A stretch of DNA of 64,000 bases from Bryobacter sp. (GTDB taxonomy: Bacteria > Acidobacteriota > Terriglobia > Bryobacterales > Bryobacteraceae), in assembly GCA_022843625.1 (NCBI GenBank), contig JALHNH010000027.1, positions 28,852-92,851 on the forward strand, in the 5' to 3' direction. Below are positions 28,335 through 36,962 of this stretch, piece by piece (position 1 is the first letter of the stretch; the number at the start of each line of letters is the position of its first letter). The notes below the pieces were generated by a model. It ran no database searches, was not told the DNA's origin, and saw only the letters and a list, made by a program, of their open reading frames with translations. The position numbers were made by a program, and so were the translations under genes.

Positions 28335-29834
28335 ATGCCGCTACCCTTCCCCATACTCACACCCGAAGAGGCTGCCGCTCTGATACAAAATGGGCAAACC
28401 ATAGGGTTTAGCGGCTTCACCCCCGCTGGAGCCGCCAAAGCGATTCCCAAAGCCATCGCAGCCCAGGCCATCGCCGAACATGAGGCGGGCCGCCCCTTCC
28501 AGATTGGCGTTCTAACCGGGGCCTCCACCGGCCCGTCGCTCGACGGCGCCCTTGCCGCTGCAGAAGCCATCAGCTTTCGTACCCCCTATCAGTCCGACCC
28601 CCTGTTGCGTGCTCAAATCAATTCCGGCCAGGTACGCTTCGTCGACATGCACCTGTCGCAACTTCCCCAGATTGTTCGCTACGGATTCCTCGGCCCCATT
28701 CATTTTGCCGTTGTCGAGGCCGCCGATATCACCGCCGGCGGCGGTATCGTTCTCACCACTTCCGTCGGGGCATCGAACACCTACCTCAATTGCGCCCAAA
28801 AGATCCTCATTGAGCTAAACCGCCGTCATCCCCCCACGCTCCTCGGGATGCACGACATCTTTGAGCCAAAGGATCCCCCCACTCGCGACGCCATCCCGAT
28901 TTATACTCCCTCCGATCGTGGAGGTGCCGCCATGGTCGTAGTCGATCCCAGAAAGATCGCCGGCATCGTCGAAACCAACCTCGACGATGAGGCCGGCGGC
29001 TTCGATTCGTCCAACACCGTCACTGAGAAGATTGGCCAGAACGTCGCCGAATTTCTGGTTCGCGAAATGCACTCCGGCCGTATCCCAAGGCAGTTTCTCC
29101 CGCTCCAGTCCGGTGTGGGTAACATCGCCAACGCCGTTCTCGCCGCCCTCGGAGAGCGCAGGGAAGTGCCAGCCTTTGAGATGTATACCGAAGTTTTGCA
29201 GGACTCCGCCATCCCCCTCCTCAAGAGTGGTCGCTGCACCTTCGCCTCCACCTCGGCTCTCACGCTAAGTCCCGCCATGATGAAGGAATTCTACACGGAT
29301 CTCGACTACTTCCGCAGCCGCATTCTTCTCCGTCCGCAGGAGATCTCCAATCATCCTGAAATCGTCCGCCGCCTTGGCATTATCTCGATGAATACGGCTA
29401 TTGAAGTCGATCTCGGCGGCAACGTAAACTCAACACACGTCATGGGCCGCCAGATGATGAACGGCATCGGTGGCTCTGGCGACTTCACGCGCAACGCCTA
29501 TGTGTCTATCTTCTCCTGCCCATCGGTTGCCAAGGGCGGCAAGATCAGCGCCATCGTACCTCTGTGTTCGCACATCGATCACAACGAGCATTCCGTACAG
29601 ATAGTCATCACCGAAAACGGTGTCGCCGATCTACGGGGCAAGGACCCGAAGGAGCGTGCCGACCTGATCATCGACAAGTGCGCCCACCCCGAATACCGCG
29701 ACCAGCTCCGCACTTACCTCCGCCTCGTAAAAGATGGCCACGTACCCCAATCTTTGTCGCTGGCATTTGCCATGCATCGCCACTACCTCACCAACAACGA
29801 CATGCGCAACATCGAATGGGAATCGTGGCGCTAG
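28335..29834 (+). CDS. Acetyl-CoA hydrolase/transferase family CoA-transferase (propionyl-CoA:succinate type)
   Basis: A 499-residue class I CoA-transferase of the Cat1/ScpC type: GQTIGFSGFTPAGAAKAIP, LTGASTGPSLDGAL, QSGVGNIANAVLAALGE, EMYTEVLQD (catalytic Glu region) and GIGGSGDFTRNAYVSIFS. Members exchange CoA between succinate and acetyl- or propionyl-CoA. As the last gene of the transcarboxylase-mutase cluster, a propionyl-CoA + succinate to propionate + succinyl-CoA step is the natural reading, closing the Wood-Werkman cycle. An acetate-specific role is the alternative. Confidence 0.88.
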   Translation: MPLPFPILTPEEAAALIQNGQTIGFSGFTPAGAAKAIPKAIAAQAIAEHEAGRPFQIGVLTGASTGPSLDGALAAAEAISFRTPYQSDPLLRAQINSGQVRFVDMHLSQLPQIVRYGFLGPIHFAVVEAADITAGGGIVLTTSVGASNTYLNCAQKILIELNRRHPPTLLGMHDIFEPKDPPTRDAIPIYTPSDRGGAAMVVVDPRKIAGIVETNLDDEAGGFDSSNTVTEKIGQNVAEFLVREMHSGRIPRQFLPLQSGVGNIANAVLAALGERREVPAFEMYTEVLQDSAIPLLKSGRCTFASTSALTLSPAMMKEFYTDLDYFRSRILLRPQEISNHPEIVRRLGIISMNTAIEVDLGGNVNSTHVMGRQMMNGIGGSGDFTRNAYVSIFSCPSVAKGGKISAIVPLCSHIDHNEHSVQIVITENGVADLRGKDPKERADLIIDKCAHPEYRDQLRTYLRLVKDGHVPQSLSLAFAMHRHYLTNNDMRNIEWESWR

Positions 29835-29925
29835 CCAATTTATCGAGGGTCGCTTTCCGTTAAGACTTCCGCTGCGCTTAGATTAGGAACGTATTTGCGT
29901 TCGAAGCGGCAGGAGGCATCTCGAG

Positions 29926-30058
29926 TCAAGACACATCGTCAGGCCAGAATTCATAACGCGGAAGCGAGCAGATCGATTGCAGCAACAGCTCGGCCGGCTC
30001 CGCACTGGCGCCCGCCCCAGCGCGGAGCCACACCGAGCCACGAAACACCACTACTCGT
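29926..30058 (-). pseudogene. VapC (PIN-domain) toxin C-terminal relic
   Basis: A short minus-strand frame ending at TGA 29926-29928 reads ...AEPAELLLQSICSLPRYEFWPDDVS. This matches the LLxxLCxxPxHxFWPDD segment common in VapC PIN toxins. The N-terminal catalytic part and the end are missing. It directly follows the VapB-like relic, preserving antitoxin-toxin order. With its partner it accounts for part of the 669-nt gap between the CoA-transferase and sulfatase genes; I see nothing else there apart from a C-tract. Confidence 0.55.
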
Positions 30059-30311
30059 CGTCCAGCGCATTCACATCTTCTGTACTTAGAGGGCGAAGAC
30101 AGCGAAAGACGGGAAAATCATGATCGCTCATGCGAATCCGAATGGCATCGGAATTCTTCATCGATTGCAAAATCAAATCCCTAACCACCTGCCCAAGGCT
30201 GCGTTTTTTCTCGCTCACAATCGCACGGCAACACAGACCGGCGTGACACAAATTCCAGGCAGCCATCCTGCGCCGGCCTTTCCCCTTCATTGTCACAATC
30301 GGTCTCACCAA
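30051..30311 (-). pseudogene. VapB-like antitoxin relic
   Basis: The C-terminal half of this frame (KRSLGQVVRDLILQSM ... DFPVFRCLRPLSTEDVNALDDE) matches VapB antitoxins of the type RSLGxVISELARxxL...GFPVxxxRPxxPVTxEMVxxLxDE. The first ~35 residues are arginine/cysteine-rich and unrelated, suggesting a lost or frameshifted N-terminus with the DNA-binding strand gone. Followed by the VapC relic. Confidence 0.5.
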
Positions 30312-30343
30312 CTGCGCCTCAAACTAGCTCGCACCCAACGATT

Positions 30344-30353
30344 CCCCCCCCCC
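30344..30353. repeat. Poly-C tract (10 C)
   Basis: A run of ten C between the VapB-like relic and the sulfatase gene end. Such homopolymers slip in replication and sequencing. It lies outside coding sequence, so no phase-variation role is evident. Confidence 0.7.
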
Positions 30354-30503
30354 ATTGGTAGCCTTTCTATGCTCTGTACGATAGGCTTCCCCCTCATCCT
30401 GTTGCAGCAACCCGGCCCAGACTTCCGCTCCCCCCGCCTCCATCCAAAAGCTGAGATCCAGCATTCGGCTCGAGCTCTTACTTTGCAGAAATCAAGTCGA
30501 ATT

Positions 30504-31880
30504 CTACTTCCGCAGCAATGTGGCCTCGGCATCCCTTGGCAGAGGTTTCCCAAGCAATTTCTGCGAATCGCCCGTCTCCTTGAGCCAGGCATCGAGGCGT
30601 CCGCGAAGTTGCACAAGCGTGCGAATCTGCCGGGGGTCGGCCGCGAGATTCACCAGTTCGCCCGGATCCCGGCGCAGATCGTACAGCTCTTCGGCGGGAC
30701 GGTGCTTGAAAGCCTCAACCACAGCCCGGGCTTGGGCATCTGTTTCGGCTGCACGTTCCCAGCTCTGCCAGTACTTGAAGCCGGCGGCGGCGCCATCGCG
30801 GTTGTCGTGCGTGGAGTGCTGGAGCTCGGGGTGGAGGTTGCGGATGTACTTCCAATCGGCGGTGCGGATGCTGCGAATGGGAAACACATTCCAATCGCCG
30901 TCTCCGTTGTGCGCGGTAAAGATCTCGCGGCGGTGTTCTTTGGCCCGGCCGAGCAGTACAGGCGCAAAAGAACGGCCATCCACCCCCTGGGGGACTGTGC
31001 CACCGGCAAGGTCGACCAACGTGGGCAGAATGTCGATCCACTGCACCATGGCATCGGTCCGCTGGCCGGCGCGGATGACGCCAGGCCACGCCGCGATCAT
31101 TGGTGTTCGAATGCCGGTGTCATATAGATTCCACTTGCCAAAAGGCCATTGCGCACCATGGTCACTGGTGTGCAGAAACACCATGTTCGTCCCGAACTTC
31201 GCCCGTGCGGCGTCATAGACCTTGCCTAGTTCGTTATCCATGTTGGAAATAGCGGCAAGATACTGCGCCCGCGCTTCACGTGTCTCCAGCGTTCCGACAG
31301 ACTTGACCGGGAGGCGAACGCTGGCCGCGTCAATTGATGCATGGTTGGTGGGCCAGGGGACATGGGGCCAATTGGAGCCAACAAAGAGCGCTAGCGGCTG
31401 AGTTGAGTCGCGCTTGGCCAAAAACTCGAGTGCGGAACTTACCGCCGCAGGGTTGTGGTAGGTGTCGTTAGCGAAAGTGTCGAAGCCGTAGTCAGCGGTG
31501 TAGCGGTAATGAGAAACCTTGCCGAATGCAGCAGTTTCGTAGCCAAGTTCCTTTAGATACGAAGGCAGCTTGCGAAGCTCGGCCCGGGGCTTGGTATGGT
31601 TGGCCTCAGCGCCATTGCGTGCAGGGTACAGGCCTGTGAGCAGCGCAGCGCGGCTGGGCGCACAACTGGGCGAAGCGACGAAGGCACGAGAAAAAACAAG
31701 GCCTTCCTGCGCAATACGCTGCATGTTCGGCGTGGCCGCATCCTCTGATCCGTAGACAGAAGAGTCCAGCAACCCGTGATCGTCAGACAGAAAGACCACA
31801 AGATTCGGCCTCTGCACGGCGCGCTGCGACCAGGCAAGTGCCGGTAAGCCGGCCAGCAATTGACGGCGTGAAATCATCAC
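30504..31880 (-). CDS. Secreted sulfatase (heparan N-sulfatase-like)
   Basis: A 458-residue protein with a Tat-like leader (ISRRQLLAGLPALAWSQ) and an alkaline-phosphatase-superfamily sulfatase fold. Calcium ligands lie in LSDDHG (Asp33, Asp34). The CAPSR motif at 73-77 contains the Cys converted to formylglycine, and HTSDHGAQWPFGKWNLYDTGIRTPMI lies in the second half. Sequence style matches SGSH/heparan-type S1 sulfatases that desulfate glycans. ATG 31880 or the next codon are both possible starts. It lies 79 nt after the efflux adaptor gene, same strand, probably a separate unit. Formylglycine generation would need an FGE or anSME encoded elsewhere. Confidence 0.9.
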   Translation of the reverse strand: MMISRRQLLAGLPALAWSQRAVQRPNLVVFLSDDHGLLDSSVYGSEDAATPNMQRIAQEGLVFSRAFVASPSCAPSRAALLTGLYPARNGAEANHTKPRAELRKLPSYLKELGYETAAFGKVSHYRYTADYGFDTFANDTYHNPAAVSSALEFLAKRDSTQPLALFVGSNWPHVPWPTNHASIDAASVRLPVKSVGTLETREARAQYLAAISNMDNELGKVYDAARAKFGTNMVFLHTSDHGAQWPFGKWNLYDTGIRTPMIAAWPGVIRAGQRTDAMVQWIDILPTLVDLAGGTVPQGVDGRSFAPVLLGRAKEHRREIFTAHNGDGDWNVFPIRSIRTADWKYIRNLHPELQHSTHDNRDGAAAGFKYWQSWERAAETDAQARAVVEAFKHRPAEELYDLRRDPGELVNLAADPRQIRTLVQLRGRLDAWLKETGDSQKLLGKPLPRDAEATLLRK

Positions 31881-31959
31881 TCACACATACTTTCACAACT
31901 ATTTTTTGCCTGCTCCAACGCTGGCCTCAATCCCTCCAAGGAAAGCCCTACCCCGGCCC

Positions 31960-33198
31960 TCAGCTCTGCTTCGCCGCCACAGGCTTGCCCGGCGCAACTG
32001 GCTTACCCGGAGCCACTGTCTCATCCGGATGCAACACAACTTCCTCGCCATCCTTCAGCCCTTCCAGAATCTCCACCGCAAGCGCCCCCCGGTGCCCCGG
32101 CGTAACCTTTCGCAACTGCGCCAGGCCGTTCTCAATCACATACACCGACCACGCTTCACCCGTGCGAAACAGCGCATTCGCCGGCACCTGCAACACACGC
32201 TCGCCCTCCCACATCACAAAGGCCGCCTCAACGCGGTAGCCATCGCCCAGTTGCTTCCACTCGGTCTCGGCCGAAACAATATCCGCCACCACCCGTACAC
32301 GCTGCTCCTCAACACCCAGCGCCGACACCTTCGTAAAGCCTCCCGGTTCAATCACTCTGACGCGAGCCTCCAGCGGCTTGTCCCCACCCCACCGCGTCAG
32401 AATCACTCGCATACCGGGCACCGTCCGCACGGCATCGGCAGAAAGCAACTCCACAACCACCTCAAGCGCACTAGCATTGCCCACCTCAAGCAGCGCCTCA
32501 CCCGCATTGACAAACCCTTCGCTCTCACGCAGAACTTGGATCACACGTCCGCCCGATGGCACCACCACCGGAACCACTTCCCCGCCAGCACCCGCCGGAC
32601 GCAGCGCACTCTGCGCAACACCCACTTCAGCCCGCGTAGCAACTGCTTCCGCTCGGGCCGCCGCCACCTGTTTCTCTGCGGTAGCAACAGCGCCCTCGGC
32701 ACGGCGCAGTTCCGTTGTCGTTCGATCCAGTCGCGACGCAGGTACATCTCCGGTCTTGGTCAGCTTTTCGTCACGATCCCGTTCGCGCCGCCAGTGTTCA
32801 AGATCAACACGCGCCGTCCGAACCTGTTCCTCAAACGTGCGTATGCGAGACTCGCTCGCACCTACAGCGGCTTCTAGCGCCTTCACACGGGCGCGCGCCG
32901 TCTCCGTCGATCGGACATCCAGCGCCATCGCTCGCGGAGCTTCAATCTGCGTCACTGCTGCACCCGCCGCAACACTATCGCCAGCCTTCCAGCGTAGCCG
33001 CCGCATCACTCCGGCAACCGGCGCAGAAATCACATAGCGTGACCGCAGCCGCGTCTTGCCCTCCTCCTCCACCGTCAGGCGCAGCGGCGCCAAACCCGCC
33101 TTTGCCGATTCCACTGGCACAGGCTGCGGCCGCAACGACATGGCGATGCCGGCAACTACAACGAGGCCAAGAACGATCACCCAGATCCAGCGTTTCAA
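31960..33198 (-). CDS. HlyD-like periplasmic adaptor of an ABC exporter
   Basis: A 412-residue membrane-fusion protein. An N-terminal transmembrane anchor (MKRWIWVIVLGLVVVAGIAMSL) is followed by a split lipoyl/barrel-sandwich domain (ISAPVAGVMRRLRWKAGDSVAAGA ... VVPSGGRVIQVLRESEGFVNAG). A long alpha-hairpin coiled coil rich in Ala/Arg/Glu (residues ~95-205) and a beta-barrel follow. The C-terminus has a short VAPGKP duplication. It sits 12 nt behind the FtsX permease gene in an ATPase-permease-adaptor operon, the arrangement of MacAB-like or DevBCA exporters. Confidence 0.9.
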   Translation of the reverse strand: MKRWIWVIVLGLVVVAGIAMSLRPQPVPVESAKAGLAPLRLTVEEEGKTRLRSRYVISAPVAGVMRRLRWKAGDSVAAGAAVTQIEAPRAMALDVRSTETARARVKALEAAVGASESRIRTFEEQVRTARVDLEHWRRERDRDEKLTKTGDVPASRLDRTTTELRRAEGAVATAEKQVAAARAEAVATRAEVGVAQSALRPAGAGGEVVPVVVPSGGRVIQVLRESEGFVNAGEALLEVGNASALEVVVELLSADAVRTVPGMRVILTRWGGDKPLEARVRVIEPGGFTKVSALGVEEQRVRVVADIVSAETEWKQLGDGYRVEAAFVMWEGERVLQVPANALFRTGEAWSVYVIENGLAQLRKVTPGHRGALAVEILEGLKDGEEVVLHPDETVAPGKPVAPGKPVAAKQS

Positions 33199-33210
33199 GC
33201 TTTTCTTCTC

Positions 33211-35574
33211 CTATTCACGTGCCTTGAGAACCTCCACCAAATCAAGCTTACCGATCTTGCGCGCCACCGTCGCAGCCGATAGCAGCGTCGCAATCACGAT
33301 CGTAAGCGCAGCGTAGCCGTATGTGGATGGCTCCACCACCACCGGCACTCGAAACAGCTCCGTCTGCGCCGTGCCAGCCATCACACCAACCAGACCGCGG
33401 CCCGCAAGCAGCCCCAACGGGATAGCCGCAAAGATCAGCACCGCGAGTTCGCCTAGCAGAATATAGGTCACCTCCCCACGCGTATATCCAAGCACGCGCA
33501 AACTCGCCAGCTCGCGGCTCCGCTCACTCAGAGCAATTCTTACCGTGTTGTAGACAACGCCAATCGCAATCGTCGCCGCAAGCAGTGTATTGAATAACGC
33601 AAACGTCAACATCTGCGCCGCCAGCGTCTCATAGAAACTGGTCAGCGCACGAGCCCGTGATGAGGTTCCCGCAACGGCAGGCATCGCCTTCAACCGCGTG
33701 TAAATCTCATCGACAAAACGTGGATCGGCAGCAAGATAGACACCCGTAATGGAGCTACCTTCGCGCATCAGCCGGTTCAGAGAATCCCGGCGCATATAAG
33801 ACGTCACGCCGATAAATTCAGAAACTACACCCGTCATCGGCACCTGCCGGATCGCGCGCGATCCATCGAGCAATTCAACCGTCAGCATGTCCCCCGTGCG
33901 GATTCCAAGCATTTTCGCCAGATGGTCAGTCAACAGAATCCCCTCGGCCGGCACCGGCACTTCGCGAAGCTGTGTATCCAGCAGACGTCGCAGCGAAGCA
34001 TCCGCCTCAATGCCCTGGATCGCGGCACGATAAGTGCGTTGCTCAAACCGAAGCCTCGCGGGAACAATGCGCACCGGCTCCGCGTGAGAGACACCTGGAA
34101 GGCTCGCCAAAGAGTAGAGTGCGCGTTCTGAAACCGGTCCGGCAAAGGTCACACTGAGATCCTCAATCTGCGCCCGGCGCAGTTGCGCAAACACCATGTA
34201 GTCGACCGCATCTCCCCAGAAGCCGCCGAGAATCAGGATCGCCGTCGAAAGCGCAACGCCGCAAACGCTAAGCAACGACTTTACCGGCCTCCGCTCGATA
34301 TTGCGAAAGATCATGCGCGTCGGCTGCGAAAGCCAGCGTCCCAGACCAATCAATTCCAGCAGGCTCAATCGATAAGAGGCCGGTGCCGCCGGCTGCATGG
34401 CAACAGCGGGCGATTCCGCAGCGGCCTTGCGTACAGCAAACAAGGTTCCGGTAAAGCCAGCCACCATCGCAACCAGCGCCGAAACCAGCCACACCTCCGC
34501 GCGGATAGCGTAGTAGAGGTACGGGAACTTATAAACATCCATGTACAAGTTCGACAGGCCGCTGCCCATCCAGGCGCCCAGCGCCATGCCCATCGCGTAG
34601 CCGATGACAACAATCACCAGCGTGAGCTTGAGAAAATGCACAATCATGTCAAAGGTGGTGTAGCCGAAAGCTTTGAGAATCGCGATCTGGCCGCGCTGCG
34701 TCGCAAGCAGCCTTCCGATCACAACATTGAGCAGAAAGGCAGCCACCGACAAAAAGATCACCGGAAACATCGTCGACATCACCGTCAACTGTTTGAACTC
34801 CTCGCTCAAGTAACGATGCGATACCTGATCCTTGCGCCCATAAGCACCAAGTCCGCCGTAGCTGCGAAGGATGTTGTCGAGCGCCTCAATCGCGTCTTCA
34901 ACTCTTGCGCCGGGCTCAAGCGACGCGGCGATTTCATTAAACGCGCCGGTCATGTTGTAGGCGCCTTCCAGTGCATCGCGATTCATCCACATCACGCAAT
35001 AGGTTTTGAAATCGGGCACAATCGATCCCGGCGCCAACTGATAAATGAACTCGGGTGTCGAGACAACCCCAACCACCGTAACCCGCTTACGCCGCCCGTT
35101 GATCGTGACCTGCATGTGGAAGTCCGGCACCAGTTTGTGCGCGGCGGCAAACCCATCACTGACGGCGATTTCATTATCGCGGCCAGCTTCGGGCAGACGG
35201 CCGGAGCGCAATCGTAGCTGGTTAAATTGACCTTCGCCTCTGCTCGGCAACGAGACGATCTGGCCAGAGACCGGCTGATCGAAACTCTCCAGCGCAACAT
35301 TGGCCGGGGCAACCACCCGGGATTCGACAGCCACCACACCGGGAATGGCGGCAACACGCGAAACGATGCTCTCCGGCGCGCGTTTCAGGCCCGAAAACAG
35401 ATGCGGAAAGCGGAACTCCGCATAAAACATTTTCTGGGTCCGCTGCATCGATTCAAGCGTGCTGGCCGCCATCACATAAGTCGCTATTCCGGCGGCAAGC
35501 ACACAGGAGATAGCGAAGACCTGCCCTTTCAGCTGCCATAGATCGCGAAACAGTTTGCGGTCGAGTGCGCGCAT
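33211..35574 (-). CDS. ABC transporter permease with two FtsX/MacB domains
   Basis: A 787-residue inner-membrane protein. An N-terminal TM (LKGQVFAISCVLAAGIATYVMAAS) is followed by a periplasmic MacB-PCD-like domain and three TMs (~residues 270-400). A second FtsX unit follows with its own N-terminal TM (LLSVCGVALSTAILILGGF), periplasmic domain and three TMs near the C-terminus. The double-FtsX layout resembles DevC/LolC-type and SalY-like permeases. It is encoded 3 nt from the ATPase gene and 12 nt from the adaptor gene; together they probably export a lipid, peptide or glycolipid. Substrate unknown. Confidence 0.9.
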   Translation of the reverse strand: MRALDRKLFRDLWQLKGQVFAISCVLAAGIATYVMAASTLESMQRTQKMFYAEFRFPHLFSGLKRAPESIVSRVAAIPGVVAVESRVVAPANVALESFDQPVSGQIVSLPSRGEGQFNQLRLRSGRLPEAGRDNEIAVSDGFAAAHKLVPDFHMQVTINGRRKRVTVVGVVSTPEFIYQLAPGSIVPDFKTYCVMWMNRDALEGAYNMTGAFNEIAASLEPGARVEDAIEALDNILRSYGGLGAYGRKDQVSHRYLSEEFKQLTVMSTMFPVIFLSVAAFLLNVVIGRLLATQRGQIAILKAFGYTTFDMIVHFLKLTLVIVVIGYAMGMALGAWMGSGLSNLYMDVYKFPYLYYAIRAEVWLVSALVAMVAGFTGTLFAVRKAAAESPAVAMQPAAPASYRLSLLELIGLGRWLSQPTRMIFRNIERRPVKSLLSVCGVALSTAILILGGFWGDAVDYMVFAQLRRAQIEDLSVTFAGPVSERALYSLASLPGVSHAEPVRIVPARLRFEQRTYRAAIQGIEADASLRRLLDTQLREVPVPAEGILLTDHLAKMLGIRTGDMLTVELLDGSRAIRQVPMTGVVSEFIGVTSYMRRDSLNRLMREGSSITGVYLAADPRFVDEIYTRLKAMPAVAGTSSRARALTSFYETLAAQMLTFALFNTLLAATIAIGVVYNTVRIALSERSRELASLRVLGYTRGEVTYILLGELAVLIFAAIPLGLLAGRGLVGVMAGTAQTELFRVPVVVEPSTYGYAALTIVIATLLSAATVARKIGKLDLVEVLKARE

Positions 35575-35577
35575 GAC

Positions 35578-36282
35578 CTACCAATGCAACTCGCGCGGAT
35601 TGCGGCGTTCCTGGTTTACTTCCACATCCCCGATATGGCCGTTGGACATACGGATCACCCGGTCAGACATCCTCGAAATATCGGCATTGTGCGTGATGAT
35701 CGCAGTGGTCGCGCCGAGTTCGCGATTGACGCGGTCGATCGCCTCCAGCACAATAATGCCGGTTTCAGAATCGAGCGCGCCCGTAGGTTCATCGCAAAGC
35801 AGTACGCTGGGCCGCTTGGCGATGGCCCGCGCAATGGCTACGCGCTGCTGTTGTCCGCCCGATAGCTGCGAAGGGAAATGGTGTTTACGATCGCCGAGCC
35901 CCACAAGATCGAGCGCTTCGGCTGGCGTCATGGGGTTGTCTGCGATCTCAGTTACTGCGGCAACGTTTTCTAGCGCCGTAAGACTCGGGATGAGATTGTA
36001 GAACTGAAAGACGAAGCCCACATGCGAGCGCCGGTACTGCGTGAGTTGGCGGTCACTAGCTGCGGTGATGTCGGTATCTCGAAACAGAACCTTACCGGCC
36101 GTGGCGCGATCGAGTCCGCCAAGGATATTGAGAAGCGTGGACTTTCCGCTACCGGAGGGTCCGAGAAAAACCACCATCTCGCCACTGTTCAGATCGAGAT
36201 CAACGCCGCGCAGCGCGTGTACCTGTACTTCACCCATGTCGTAGACTTTAGTGATTCCCCGGGCTGAGAAAACAGTGCTCAT
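35578..36282 (-). CDS. ABC transporter ATP-binding protein (LolD/MacB-like)
   Basis: The start is placed at ATG 36282 (MSTVFSARGITKVYDMG); upstream in-frame ATGs at 36300 and 36351 add residues without family similarity. The 234-residue NBD has Walker A GPSGSGKST, Q-loop FQFYNL, signature LSGGQQQRVAIARA, Walker B VLLCDEPTGALD and switch His in ITHN. This subtype (HALRGVDLDL, LDRATAGKVLF) pairs with FtsX-like permeases, as in the next gene. First gene of the export operon. Confidence 0.93.
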   Translation of the reverse strand: MSTVFSARGITKVYDMGEVQVHALRGVDLDLNSGEMVVFLGPSGSGKSTLLNILGGLDRATAGKVLFRDTDITAASDRQLTQYRRSHVGFVFQFYNLIPSLTALENVAAVTEIADNPMTPAEALDLVGLGDRKHHFPSQLSGGQQQRVAIARAIAKRPSVLLCDEPTGALDSETGIIVLEAIDRVNRELGATTAIITHNADISRMSDRVIRMSNGHIGDVEVNQERRNPRELHW

Positions 36283-36608
36283 CAATGGGCCTATATTCAT
36301 CGTAGCTTTAAGTGTGAAGCCGGTTTTGATCCAGACTGTTTTACTAATCATTCAGTAGCGGAAACTGCGCGAGGCAGTTTACCCAGCCGGAAGTCTCACC
36401 TCCAGCCTGGGGCTAGGTCACCAGTGTCATCCGCCCAATCGCATCCGTCTCGTACTACCTTCATTTCTCGCTCGGCGAGGTCTTTGCCTTCCCACATCAG
36501 GCAAAGGGTCGGCGAAGTTTATTGATTTGCGAAGCTCGACACTCAGCCCAACACTGCCTCTGTCTACAGTTCAACCCTCACCTCAAGATGAGCACTGCAA
36601 GACGCGAA

Positions 36609-36686
36609 GTCAGAATTGACTCGCTTCTCTTTTCCTGTAGGGATCTTACATCCCCTAAAACATGCCGGTTTATCCCGGTGCTCGGC
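36609..36686 (+). repeat. 78-bp dispersed repeat, copy A
   Basis: It aligns without gaps to 61571-61648 with 63 of 78 bases identical by eye (shared blocks GTCAGAATTGA, TTTCCTGTAG, AACATGCCG, TTTATCC, GCTCGGC). It lies 22 nt upstream of a group II intron-like domain V, so it may be the distal part of a degraded intron or a separate small element. It is the main identifiable content, with that domain V, of the 680-nt gap 36283-36962. Confidence 0.6.
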
Positions 36687-36707
36687 GCTCCCCTTCTCGA
36701 AGTGTTG

Positions 36708-36796
36708 GAGCCGTATGCGCGAGTAGTGCCCGTACGGATCTGTGCGGGGGCGGTTCGCGATGATCGTCCAAAACGCGACCCTTCCCTATCTACCGC
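36708..36796 (+). ncRNA. Group II intron 3'-end remnant (domain V/VI-like)
   Basis: GAGCCGTATGCG ... CCCGTACGGATC folds as the short domain V hairpin with an AGC triad near its 5' side, followed by GTGCGGGGGCG and a second hairpin, ending near CTACCGC. This is the typical 3' end of bacterial group II introns. No reverse transcriptase or 5' domains are recognisable upstream, so it is a remnant. Seen by eye, with no covariance model. Confidence 0.6.
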
Positions 36797-36962
36797 TAAC
36801 CAACAGGAATAATAGTCTTTACCCCAATGGTCTCAAGCGCTACGGCTCCAACCCTCTTTCCTTCTTCTGCCTGAATTTACCTAAAAACTGCAAGGGACCG
36901 ATCAATCTCAAAACCGTCAACCCAGCCTTGCTAGCGTTGACAGCACAACATGGGTTTGAGGT

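Noticed and set aside
30120..31127. 335-codon plus-strand open frame
   Set aside because: Antisense to the sulfatase gene, no family resemblance; the sulfatase has all catalytic motifs on the other strand.
34183..35217. 344-codon plus-strand open frame
   Set aside because: Antisense of the FtsX permease; Arg/His-rich without recognisable motifs.
36522..36812. 96-codon plus-strand protein
   Set aside because: Covers the 78-bp repeat and the intron domain V-like hairpin; the peptide is a by-product of structured RNA sequence.
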